This document shows positions 35,833-49,000 of a DNA stretch of 64,000 bases, piece by piece. The position numbers and the translations under genes were made by a program. The number at the start of each line of letters is the position of its first letter. Position 1 is the stretch's first letter. The notes below the pieces were generated by a model. That model searched no databases. It saw only the letters and a list, made by a program, of their open reading frames with translations, and had not been told where the DNA came from. Origin of the DNA: Gymnothorax reevesii (taxonomy: Eukaryota > Chordata > Actinopteri > Anguilliformes > Muraenidae); assembly GCA_029721435.1 (NCBI GenBank), contig CM056587.1:12235167-12299166 (forward strand). Reading direction: 5' to 3'.

Positions 35833-36488
35833 TTAAGGTAGGTAGACACTCCCAAATACATTTATTTCTCTTTCATTCATTACAATTTAGTACCAAAATC
35901 ATATGAACAACTACTAAATACAGAATAAAAGTGATGGCTCATTTACATAAATTATGCTAATTAGGTCCCGAGATGGCTACCGCAATGTAAAACTTGATCA
36001 AGTACCTCAGGCAGGATATCTCTAAAACTTTTTATTACTTTAATTGCAAATTTTCACAAATCATTTATGACTATATAGTGCATGTTCTGATCAGAGGGTT
36101 TTCAGAAATAATGTTTCTGTGAAAGAATAAGAAATATGGGCATTTTAGTGTTTTTTTTTTTTTTTTGGGTACCTAATTACCATAAAATCTAGAGTTCTGC
36201 AAATGATTTCTTCAAAGTGCACGATCAATCCATAGACATGCATCTGGTGAACTTATATTCCAAGTTTCAAAATGATAGCATGAGACAAAGAGGAGAAATG
36301 TTGCTTGAAGCAATGCTTGGCAGGTCAAAATCAACTTTTTGAGAAATTGACAAAAAACAACAGATGTCCATATTTTTGATAGTCCTGTCAAGCACACACA
36401 CTAACACAGGCTATTTTACGAAAATGTCGAAAACAATTTTTTTTCCAAAAAAAAAATAAAAATCTTTGGGAGTGTCTACCTGCCTCAA
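35833..36488. mobile_element. 0.65-kb MITE with inverted ends
   Basis: The left end has AGGTAGGTAGACACTCCCAAA near 35,836. The reverse complement of the right end has AGGCAGGTAGACACTCCCAAA. They differ at one position over 21. The interior is AT-rich and non-coding. A target duplication could not be fixed because the outermost bases are also inverted copies. Confidence 0.75.
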
Positions 36489-38619
36489 GCCTCATTGCAT
36501 TGAGTCTCACACACAAGAGTCCGGCAACTAATTATTCCTCACATGATGTTATAAAGGACAATGACATTATGTAGGTTCATCTCTGCCTAAAGCAAAACAA
36601 AGGCTGAATCATTGAAGGCAATACTACTTCACGCAATATTATGGTGCACGTACAACAAAATAAAACTAACTGCAAACTGTATTTAACTGCAATAAGCATT
36701 GGGCCGGGAACTGCTTACCTGTTGGGGCAAGGATTAAGGGTTGTGTTCTACATTGAATCTTACTCCTTTTTTTAAACTGGGTTCGCTCAAGTCATAGTAT
36801 CAAAGCGGCCTGCTTAAAATAAAAACACTGCTACAACTCAGGAGAAAGAATAGGACGCACATTTCGTCATTTGCAATCTCGAGGGCAGATTTATATGAAG
36901 ATCTGAAGCACAATGTACAGCGTGTGGCACTATCTGGTGGACAAAACGGCCCTTAACATGTGACTCCTTAACTTCACATGAGTTGCATAATGTGCTTTCA
37001 GTCAACACAACACACTTCAGACTAATTAAAGAACATAGGATTCAAAAATTTCCCCAAAAAAGATAAATTTTTACTCGAAAAAAGAAATAATAGTTTATAT
37101 GTCATTAGGAAAAGGTAATAGTATCAGACACATCTAAGCTTCTATGATTCCCAGCAGTAAATTCAGGAGACGCACATTTGACATTCACCAGTGGCTTCAT
37201 TTTGTGTAATAAGGATAAAAAAACACTATTATATTGTCTTGTGCATGTGGAACGAATGAGCATCTATTCTACTTATTCAAGTCTGTCTTATGATGCAAGT
37301 GTCCAAATAACTTTTGTGTGACATATAAAATACAAGGCAGTTTCAGACATACACACACACACACGGCATCACCATGGCTTCAAAACTACGTCGGAATTTC
37401 ACAAATTAGTACCATGGTGTATGGCAAAGCAAAAGAATGGTAAAACTTCATTTAAGTGGTCACATCTTAAATGTCCGAAAGGTTATACTGTGTACAAGAT
37501 GGAAACCAATCATGCAGTGTCTCTGCTATTAGAGTACAATGTCTACATCCAAAAAAGTCATAATTATAATATTTATCAGATCTGTACATAATAAAATCTT
37601 TCTCATAAAAATATCTCTCTATGCAAAAAACATGCAGTTTTCAGTGCATTGCTTTGGGGTAGCTGACAGAAAGAGAAGAGGAATTACCTTCAGCGGAGAG
37701 ACGGCATGAGGATTGAGGTTATGGTCTTAAAACCCGGAGCAGTGAGGAGTGCAGGGCACGTGTTAGGACATTTGGGAAACACATAACCCCTGAACTACCG
37801 TGACGCTCCATCACTGGTTACAGCAGTGTTTCCAATCGCGAGAGGCATCAAATGAGGTCACTTGGGCTTTGCGGACAATTCTTTCAAAGAAATGTTAAAG
37901 TTGGAATAAATTTTCAAAACTTCAGTGAACAAATACCATTCCCAGATAGAACATCCGGACTGTTTTGAATTTTAGGTGCACGTCAAAGTGGCACAAGACT
38001 CATAAATTGTATCACTGCGCCTCAGTTGGGAAATGCCGGGTTATGGCCACTGAAATGAAGCATTACCAGATCACTGTGACCCTGTGGCACCATTACACAG
38101 CTCAAGGTGAACTACAGAGGACCTCTGGGGAATGAAGTACTCAGGGCGACCATGGGGCATAATACTCCCACAATGCAACTGTGCTGATTACCCATATACA
38201 CCTCTCCCATATGTTTGCCATTATGGGGCCCCTCAACTCTTTAAGGAGTTTACAAAACATTCTTGTCTTGAACTCTCTGAAGCACAGAGATGATGGTCAC
38301 TCTTTTTGAAAAGTAACCCTCAACCAGACTGAAACCAGACCGAAACGAAAAATGTACAAAAACAAAGGCTAGCACCTCCCTAACAAACCCGTGTGTGACA
38401 GAATGACTCAAGTATACAGCAAAGTTAGCATTTAAATGAAATACCCCTATCTCCGAACTTGCACCTGCATGCTTGCACGCATGAATGCCGCGAAATACAT
38501 TAGTCAGTGTACTGTATCCAATGTCAGGCAGACTTACAGCGACCCAACACCTGATAAGTGCTCCGTCGCAGCCTGTACTGCAGTTCGTGCTGTTTTTAGG
38601 CTCTTTCTGCGTCGGCCAA
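36489..38619 (-). other. Probable slc4a3 3' UTR and flank
   Basis: This is the region 3' of the slc4a3 stop codon. I found no second coding exon. On the minus strand I did not spot a canonical AATAAA in the first ~2.5 kb; the nearest candidates fall inside the MITE (about 36,031 and 35,863). A short CA run lies near 37,350. The 3' end of the transcript is therefore undetermined. Confidence 0.4.
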
Positions 38620-38697
38620 CTATACATTCATGTGCAGTTCATTGTATTCATCCCTGCCGTCTTCGTCAAAATTTGGAGAATCTTCCTCTGAATCCAG
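38620..38697 (-). CDS. slc4a3: slc4a3 last coding exon
   Basis: The acceptor TCCTCTTACAG|CTGGAT is followed by 25 codons ([25 protein letters not shown]) and TAG. The acidic tail is diagnostic for AE3. Too short to stand out as an open frame, it was located by splice site and family ending. Confidence 0.92.
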   Translation of the reverse strand: MDSEEDSPNFDEDGRDEYNELHMNV

Positions 38698-40031
38698 CTG
38701 TAAGAGGAGAAAAGGGTGGTTTTCATCACCAAAGCTTTTCAAAGTATGATTTAACAATCACGCCATTAATAAGGTATTTACCTGATAATTCACATGCATT
38801 ATCCTGAAACTGATGTTGTTTTAACTTGGGCTACGTCCTAAATCGCACCCTCGTTCGGTATTCCCAACATAGACAATTCTATATGGAGCACAAAGTAGGA
38901 AATCAGCGAGTGAATTTAGGGCCAAATTCCAACAGCACAAAAAATACGGCCGACACACTGAACTGTCACAACCCTCGAGTCTCCTTAATTGTCTCCTCCT
39001 TTCCAGCGACCTGCATATGCTTCAGAGGTATTGAATCTATGATTGCTTCGGCATCTTGCGTGCCTCCCCTCACCCAGGTGTAATCTGTTATGTGCCCCGT
39101 TCCCTTGTGTCTTTGTGGTGTATAGAAGCCTTGGCTCTGTTCAGCGGAGTGAGTGGATTGTAACGCTGCATTGCTGTACACCCTAGTCAGTGTATGTCTT
39201 TAACGCCAGCTAAGTCTTCTTTAAAATTTATCATAACCTTTATGACAGTGAAAACTCCCAAGCCTTACTATTGGTCTCCAGGAGTGGGACAGCATTCCTG
39301 CTAAATCCTTTGGATGTGTTGTCAAGAGGTCCTGCCCCGGGTTATACCACCAGGCTTCTTCTCCTGAGACGCCACTGGCTGGGCACGTACATGCCCACTA
39401 CCCTTGTCAGTCTATGTCATCTAAGCTGGACTGTCCCCTACCTGCACTGGGCTTTGGTTCGGTCTTCAGTTTTTACTGTATTCCACTCAATAAACACTAT
39501 GTATTGTATTGTACTCAGAATCTGCATATGGCCCCTTGTCTGGAACAGAGAACTGTATTGTGAATACGGAACCATTTTCAACGCAGCCTGAGTGATGCAG
39601 AACTCTGGGTGGTACTGAAACCGTTATTACACTGAAACTGTTATTACACTGATGCAGAGCAAACCCCTGGACCAGGGACGTGTCAGCAGCCGGAATATAA
39701 ACTGCATGTAAATAAGCTGCAAAACCCTCAAGCTTAGATTTTTCATTAATTCAAAATAAACCATAGTTCATCTCCCCGACGAGGATAGTCCAGAGATACT
39801 ATGGTTTAGTTCCAGGGTCGCCACTGCGGAGATTTTCTGTTCCAGGCTCTGAAGGCTTATAGGATTTTTAAAGTTTACAGGATTTTCCTCTAAATTTGCA
39901 TAGTCAAAAAAGTTTATTTGGCAATTCTCAAGATCAATTCTCGGCAATTTCTGACATCCAATATGGCTGCCGGCGGCCATTTTGTCGAAATTTTTTTTTT
40001 GCAGATTTTGTGTTTTCTGTCCATTTTGAGC

Positions 40032-40079
<48 letters not shown>

Positions 40080-43000
40080 CACCTTACAGCTGCGATGTTA
40101 CTGTTTTTACTCTTGCTATGACATTAAAATGCATCCCTGTACATGCATGTCATAGCAAAAGTAAAAACAGTAACATTGCAGCTGTAAAACTTAGCAAGTG
40201 ATCTCTCATGGGGATCGGGGAGATACACGACTTGGTCCCTGTGGCGACTGAGTTATCTAGTTTTGATATAAAATCAATCGCAGTTGTGCCAAATATAGTT
40301 ACTTTCCACAGCCTGATGGAAGCACCGGGTAGTTCATGAAATAGATATTTTCTGTGCCTGTGAGCTTGAGGGTGCAGTAGATCCTTGTTTGGTCGGACCC
40401 CACGCACCGCTTTCAGCTCCCGGTCCTCAAAGATTCGGGTGAGGACGAGCCGGCGCAGGGGCACGGTCATGATGAGGATGAAGGGGAAGGCCAGAGATGC
40501 CACGGTGGACTTCACCACCCACAGCAGCGCGATGCACACCAGCTGAATGCCTGTGAACATGTTCATGCGCCAGGTCTTCACCTGCGGACCCCACACGCAC
40601 ACATAGGCGTACGTACACAAACACGTGCACACGCGCATGCACATACACACGCAATTCACATTGTGTATGTGACATGATCACACACAAGTACACACACATA
40701 ATTTGCAAGGCGCAAGCACACACGCAAGTAAAGACAGATAATTTCAGGTTAGAGCTCTCGCATAAATGCTCCCCTCTTGACCCAAGGGTCCACACAAGCC
40801 CAGCTGAACACTTCCCTCCATTAAATAGGATGCTGTCTGTTATCAAACAAGATACATTTAGTGCCATCTAGTGGGCACTGTGCAATCCTGCTGTAGGCTT
40901 CAGTCAACATGCATTAAGCCTTTGAATAGACACATTTTAAACACAAGTGTTTAAACACAAACAAGCTGCAAGCTACCCAATGCAGCTCATAACAGGCATA
41001 ATTCAACCTTCACATTTCTGATAAATAAAAACTGGTGGTGGATATTGTGTTTTTTTGCTCATGGAGACAGGCAGCCCTAATGAAAAATTACTATAGTTCC
41101 AAGATAGTTATCCCTTAGTAAATGGTATTCTCACCACAATAGTGTAGTATTACTATAGTTATACTATAGTTATCCAAACTACAGCAATACAGTTGTGACA
41201 ATGGTAAAGTCATGGTATTGTTGACTGTGGTAATACTATAATTATAATGTGATGGCTTTAGGACTACTCTAGTTATTAAATGCAAACTATAGTAATACTA
41301 TAGTTATGCCATGATACTGAAGTATTACTCAGAAATAGTTATAATAGGATATTTTCATAAGGCAGTAGTTACCTTGGTGACATAGATGTGGTCAGGGTGG
41401 TGTTTGGCGGGTGTGACCATCAGCATGATGCGCTCGTAGAGTTGGATGCCGGTGAGTGAAGTCACGCCCATGTAGAGGAAGATCCCGAACAGCACGGCGA
41501 GGGGGATGGTTCTCAGCACGTCTGTCATCACGATGGACAAGCCTGGAGGAGCCAGGGAGGAGTACATGTGAGAGAAAAACACACCTGAGAGAAGAGTGCC
41601 CAGAAGAGAGGAGTGCACGGGGGAGAGGGGTGCGTGAGATAGAGCCATACATTCGGGAGAGAGAGGAGTGCATGAGAGAGGGGTGCATGAGAGAGGGGTG
41701 CATGAGAGAGGGGTGCATGAGAGAGAGGCATACATTCATGAGAGAGGAGTGCATGAAGGACAGGGCTCATTGGAAGCCTGTCTGTCCCCTTCATTAACAA
41801 TTGAAAAGATGAAGGAGATCCGTCCTGCATGAATCATTTCTCCTTTAAACTGTCAATGTATGATTAACCTACACATCAGACTTTTGTTCTCCCTGGCCAA
41901 CTTTTCCCCGAGATTCAGAATTTCTGGTCAGATTAGGTGTATCAACCTTGGTTGCTCCACAATAGGGCTCCAAATTTGTTCAAAAAGCCAAAAATCACAA
42001 AACTGGATGTACTTTTTCAATGCTACAGATCAGACCAAAATATAATCTGTAGGTCAAATAATAGAGGAGCAGTGGAAGCGCAAAGTTGGACGAAACACAA
42101 TTTCTTCAAAATTAAAAAAAAAATTGTGACAGGCCATCACTTCAAAACTATTAGGGATATTGGTCTAATACTTGGTATTATTTGCTAAGTCCACCAAAGG
42201 TACCTATATGAACTTTTTGAGAAATTTCTGAGGGGGTGACCCAGGAATTTTCTGATTTTCTGGATGCCTTCACGTGGACTGACCCTGCTTTTTTAGAGGA
42301 GTCGTGCCTTGTGATATTCCCACTACATATTCACTGACGATGTGTACTGTGCTGTAAACTCTGTTTTTAACAGTATGTACTTTTATTGGATTTTGTTTAA
42401 TCAGGGCCTCTTTCTTCCATCCCTTCAGATTACACTGTGTGCTCAACTGCAGAAGTTCTGGTGTCATAAAAATTCCAAAGGTCTTAACGCACATCAGGAA
42501 CGACACTTCAGCCAGACCAGGCCAAACTGTGGTGCAATAAAAGACAGCTGGCTGGACTGTCAGCAGGGGAACAGAGTACTTTTACGGTACTTTGCCATCT
42601 CAGGTCATTGGGGGCTACATGGTCTCACAACACTTTTGCCCCATCTGGCAAATGGGGAATTCGCTAGCAGTACTGGACACTGTCAGTCTTGCAACCCACA
42701 CTCAAAGTGTCAGACAGGGTCTTTAACAAGCACTAAAATAATACATTAAATCTGTTTGCATTTAAATATCATAAACATTAAGAGATATTAAAGTCATATA
42801 AGGTCATTGAAATCAATGGTTGATTGATAGTAATTCATTTTATGCACTTGTAGCTATGTGTTTATGTTGGGATTCTGGATTCTGCTGTCATGTTAAGTTC
42901 TGTGCCTGGCCTAGCCATGTTTTCATTTTCATGCTTTGCACTTTGTCTCCCCTGTCTTGTCAGGTGTGTATCTTTGCTCACGGTCCCTTGTCTTGTGTGA

Positions 43001-46000
43001 CACTCATTCGGGTGATTTATTGGTTTCTGGGTTTCAATCTTCTTTCATTATCTCGTGTTCTTCCTTCCTCTCTCTTTTTCTGTCTTACTAACACATACTA
43101 ACAGTTTATTGTTTTTGCTCAATACTAATCCACGCTAACCTTGTATATTTGGACTAACTTTCTAACAAGCACTTGGGATTGTATAGCTGCACTTACTAAT
43201 TGACTAATGATCTCTCAGCTGTCGCCCAATTCTAGTCTCCGCCTCCTTGCCTATCCCTAATTATCTCTGCTGCAAGTTTCTGTGGATTTCCACTTATACT
43301 TTGTGCTTTCCTTTTCTTTTATCTTGGCACTTTAGCACTCCTTAACCGGAGCTGTTGTTTTGTACTTAGGTTTGTCTTGTGATCCCTGTCTGCGTTTTGG
43401 CTACAGCCAAATTCATGTAATTAGTTTATCCCTCATGTGTCTCTCCCTAATCATTGTCACCATTGATTGCACCTGTTCTCCCTGGTCATGTGTTTACCCT
43501 GGATGTGTATATAAGATGTCTATTTGGTTCTCACTCTTGTCAGATCGTTCTCCCTAGTTTTCTCGTGCCACGTTTCTCGCCTTGATTGCTCAGTGTTCAT
43601 CTTTCTGACTGGATTGCTCGACTATTGATTTTTGGTTTGCCCTTTTTGGATATTGTTGCATCTGTGAGTTTTGACCTTTTTCTGCCCGACCTTGATTTTG
43701 TGATTACTGCCCTGGTTTTGGATTCGGACTGTCTTTGGCTTATGAGTTTTTCTCCTCCAAACCTACGCCTGTGTACCGAACCCTTTTTGTCTGACCACGA
43801 ACTTTATTATTGGTGCCCTGGTTACGATTCTGGATTACGCCCATTGGATACTGTTTTTGGATTGTGGACTTTGTACCGTTGCCAGCTCTGTTGGGGGGTT
43901 TCCCCCTTCAGAAATAAAGCCTCCTTTTTGCATTCTACTGGTTGTCGCTCTTGGTTCATTTCGTAAATCACAACAGTTTATTAGTGTGAGATTACTTTTT
44001 TAGCAACTCACTGGCCCAATTGGGCATCATTTTTTCAGGACCTGATGATAAAAGCAGCCAACAAAGGTATTAGCTCGAACGGACCAGACTCCCATCAAAT
44101 GTCAAATTTTCTTTTTGTTTCCTTTTAGCTGAGGGAAAGTAAGATAAAGCTCTATGTTCAGTTTGCATTCGCTTTCTACCTGTCATTTGGTTGTACTGTA
44201 ATTTGACTAATAGTTGTAATCTCTCATACATATATTGCAGCTCGCTAGCATGTTATTTATTCTCAGTTAAGCATGAATTTAAGTTGGCCAGCTGCAATTT
44301 TACTCTAGTTATGATTTTGAATGAATTATACCAGACATTAGAAATTCAAACATCTAGTCCTCTGAGGTAATTTTCCTCTGTGAAATACAGCAATTGTGCA
44401 TTGTTATTAACTAACTAGCCCGCTACTTATTTCACGAAGCATCTAGTGCTGATATGATGAAACTAACAGTAATACAACTGGCATGAAGCTTAATTCTGAT
44501 AAAGATATTTCTTGATTATTATCTCGACCATTAATAACATTAGTTTTTCAGAAACTTTTCTAATTGAATCTGCTACTAATTTATAACTACTATGGATGGC
44601 TTCAGCATAATGGAAGAGACCATCTAGTCAACAGACTAGTGGTTATTATAATATGCAATATAGACATTATTTAAAGAAAGGGGAAACTGAAGAACAAATA
44701 AAATGTAAAACTATAATTGATAAAATGTTGTAGGCTACCTCAGTAGGCTTGTTTCTAATGTTGGAAAATGGTGCATTGCATTTCCACCAATCTCTTGCAT
44801 TAATACCATTTTTTAATTTTTTTTTTGCACCTTGGCATATGGGTCATATGTATTCTCTCAAGCCATCTCTTCCATAATCTTTGAAAGCTACATAGAGAAG
44901 TCTTAAATTCAGCCTGTTAAAATTTGAGGAGAGGAAGCTGTCATTTTCCACTGAAAGAAGTAGAAGAGTATTCAACCAATCACAACACAATGTTCATGAA
45001 AATGCATTCCGCTTGGAAACATAGCCAAGATACGGAGCTAGCACGAATGATATGCCGACAAAACCAGTGAAAAATGACACTTAAAGACAAAAGACGTCTC
45101 TGCGGTGAGGTGGAACCTCGGACAAGGTGTGGACTTCTTCCACATTTCAGTGAATAACAATCATCAAATTTCAAGGGTGGTTGCCAATGTTATTGAGCTT
45201 GTTACTTTTGTCTGACTAGCTAGCTACTCATGTAAGTACTGTGAGTCAACTAGCCAGTTGGCGATAGCTTGTTCAATAGCTTGGTGAAAGTTTGTTCAAT
45301 TTTTGCTTATTTGCCAAATCTGCAAACAGGCGGATTGTTTGTTTGGCCAGATGTCTGACACGTTTTACAGGTCAATGTTCAGTCATGGGACATCCCTCTT
45401 TTTGGTGAATACTGCAGCCTGTAAGAGACAGGCAATAACGCCCCAGTGGTTAATGAAATTCAGCAAACTCGGGTGCTAAAGGCCTTTTGGATATGTAATG
45501 GAATGAGTTTTGTGATGTTCTGAAAGAGCTGAATATAAAATATCAATTGAAGTTTCATTTCTGCTCAGCAGCTAGCAGGCTAGGTTTCTAATTATTTGGT
45601 TTCCAGAATGAATGTTTCACGCATCTGCACTAGGAATATGGATGCGAGGACCTGACTGGATATCCGCCTTATTTTTCCACTCATTGAGCGCATTTGATAT
45701 CACGTCTGAATGATAATGGAGGTGAAGAGTTTATATTTGACTGGGAGCTGAGTTTTTCTTCAATCCGTATTTTTCTGACTGATGTTGACTGCAGGTTTGG
45801 GCTCCATGAATATGGTCACATCAGGTCACGCCAAATACCGCAGCAGCAAGCTCTGATCAGTGAGTGCAAGAACAAATCATGAAATAATATCAATCTATAC
45901 AGTAAACTAACAATAAACATATTCGCTGAAAGTTAAATGATGACCCATAGTAGAATTTAAGCTGAGCTTTAATTTTTTGACTGTAAGAGACCAGTCGAAT

Positions 46001-49000
46001 GCGCCCTATTTCAGCACTTCTGAAGTACAGACTGTTAAGGCAGTAGCTTTCGGAAATTGCGGAATCCAACATGTCGTCTTGAGAGACTGGAGCTGTGATT
46101 GAATAATCAAAAAAATGATGTCCTATTGCCAAATTGCACTGTTTTTCTTTAACCTTTGTGGAATTAACCTTTGTGGAGAACATCACAAGGATAAGGTAAG
46201 GTCCACATCCCAGGAAAGAAACACTGATTCCATCTTACCCACAAGCATCGACACCACCATGCCCGTGACTCGCTGCTCTTTCACTTCCTGGATCACTGGC
46301 TTCTCCCCAGGGGCAGTGGCCTTGCTCATGACAGTTAGCGCGTTGACGTGGGTGACGGAGCGGACTGTGGCAGCTGTGAGCCAGGGCAGGCCGAACAGCG
46401 GACAGAGTGCGCCCAGAAACACAATCAGCAGCAGGTCCAAATGGAACCCCGAACCCTTAACGAGCCGCCTTTCTCTCTTACACACAATCAACCTGGGAAA
46501 GACCAGGAACAACAATGACAACACAACAGAAATGACAAAAATTACAACAACAATTACAACACGGCAATAAGAACAACTATTAGGATGATGACAAAAACTA
46601 TATCAACAAAAACAACAATTAAAAAAACATTTTAAAAAACCCCAAAAAAAACAGTGTTGCCATGCATGACAAACCCCATCCCTTGTACCGATTTTAATTG
46701 TTCAATGAGTTGCTTCTCTTTTCGAGTACATGTGCCCTTGGGTTTGACCTATCACAGTCAAACTTCATGGCGCCATTGACATTCCAAAATATGAGTTCCC
46801 ATCAGTGATTAATAGCAACTAAGCGGCTATTTACATTAGTTAATGAGATAAAGCCCTCTGAAATCTTGGATTTGACCTTCCAAGGTCACTCAAGGTGAAA
46901 GGTCATGGTGTCATTTTACTTGCTACATATGAGTTCCTGTATGCGATTTATTGTAAACAAGTGGCTATCTACAATGGTTTTTGGATGTAGCCTTCTGAAA
47001 TTGGGTCACCTTTGGTTTGACCCAGCAAAATTGCAAAAGGTCAAAGGTCATGGGTTCAATGAGTTTGATAGTGACCAAGTATGAGTTTGATCATAAACAA
47101 GTGGCTATTAACAGTAATTTAGATGACATAGCTTAAAATAAGCAATTCTGCTCAATAGCCTTGACCCCCCTGTACTTTGACCCCAACTTATCTTTGAAAC
47201 TATGCACTTTTCTCTAAGGCAATGGATATGATTTTACCCTTCAAATTGAAAGAAAAAATGTTTGGTGTTGGGGTGATGTAAATCACACAATGTTATAGAG
47301 TTATAGCCAAAAAACGATTATGACCATTTCAGTAACCGTTTCCCAATTCATTCAAAAAATTTGCTGGGGTCAATTCTGATTCATAGCCGAACTTTTGGGC
47401 AAATTTAGGCAGTGGTTTTCTGATAATCTTGCTTACAAACAAACAAACTAACAAACCAAGATGATTGCAATACTCTCCCCCAACACCTTCAGGGGATGGG
47501 GTCATTCGTAATGCAATAATGCTTATTACAACAGCAACAATACCAACAACAACCATAAAAATGCAACAATTACATAATAATACCAGCAACAAAAATAAAA
47601 GGAAGGATAATTCAATGACGAAATAACAATTGAACAATAATACCCAGCGCCTAAAGCACTGAACTTTTACAAGAATAAACTGCTCTCTCAGGTGAAAGGG
47701 TTCATAACAATGAGGTAAACAGGCTAGAGACGTCACGCACGCTTCAGAGATCCAGGCAAAAGAGCAATACACAGCCACCATACTGCCCAGGGCATGCCTT
47801 CTTGACACCAAATGTAGGCAATAGTTGATAGAGTACAAAAAAAAAACAACTTAAGAATTCTCATTTTTGAACGATTAAAATTCTCTGAGGATGTAAGCTC
47901 TTTTGCGTTCAAAGATTTATCAGTGCAGCAGGTGTACACATATTACACTGTCTAGCTAAAAAATCTACTCCACTCCTTCATCCGGTAATTTTATTCAACA
48001 TCGAAGCAACATCGCTGCTACTGATATAAAGATTATTGAAATTCTTCCAGCGTGACAAAAAGGATAAAAAGGCTTCACCGTTTCCAACCTCATCATTGCA
48101 AAGGTCATTAATTATTTCAGCTAAGAAAAAATGGGAACAGTTTTAGAAACAAAATCACATTCTACATTGAAGAAAATGTTCTGTACGACAAAAACTAAAC
48201 TTAAAAAAAAAATCCTTCCAATTCAGCAAATATGAGAGTGCCGAAGTTACGTTCAATAACCTGGATTTTCTCAACCTTTACCACACCAAAAGTTAAAGAT
48301 GCGCCATATTATGCCCTATAATTCTGCTTCCCCGCAAAGCTTATGACCATTTTGTAGAACAAAATAGATTGAGCTGTAGATGGGGTTATTGTCTCAGTTA
48401 CGGAGAGCTAAACTGGCACTGAGGTGAATGGGGGGAGGGATGATGCTACCCGTGGTCGATGCGCGTAACACCAAATGTCTCTGGATATCTTCAAGCTCAA
48501 GAGAGATGAAAAACATAATGAAACAATAGGGACCTAACGCCATACAATAATTGCATTTTTTCTTCTTAGCTCGCAATAGTTTATTACCAATACTTTGCCT
48601 GTTTTGTATACAATCACAAATATGTTGATGTTTAGAAAGGGAACCTAGCCTATTGGCTGACAGATGTTCGAATGCCAGGCTAATGCTAGGCACTGAGTGG
48701 TCAAATCATCAAGGCTAATTTTAGCAAACAGAATCATCATATGATATGATATGATATGATATCATATGATATGATATCATATCATATCATCCTATTATCT
48801 GACCAGTTTAATTTTGCAAGGTTGCCCATGGGGATGTATAACTGCTGAAGTGGCTCTAAATTATTTCTTTCCATAACAAATATCAACTAGTTTCAGCTGT
48901 TTGTCCATGAAGCACCACTCATCATGAGAACAACCATTTTATTATGTTAAGCTACACAGACAAAACATGATCTTTACCAAATCCATTTGCCTCCTTCGAT

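Noticed and set aside
40084..40187. Calling the hairpin a microRNA gene
   Set aside because: Stem quality alone is not enough. MITEs give the same shape and no small-RNA data are available.
39768..40201. Open frames with alternating Tyr/Ile
   Set aside because: Translations of the (AT)n tract and adjoining hairpin, with no conserved content.
41392..41797. Open frames of 100-126 codons with [14 protein letters not shown] repeats
   Set aside because: Products of the 15-bp intron minisatellite, overlapping the true slc4a3 exon at 41,373-41,542 in the wrong frame or strand.
42342..42749. 135-codon + strand open frame as a gene
   Set aside because: It lies within an slc4a3 intron, lacks motifs and shows no splice or signal features.
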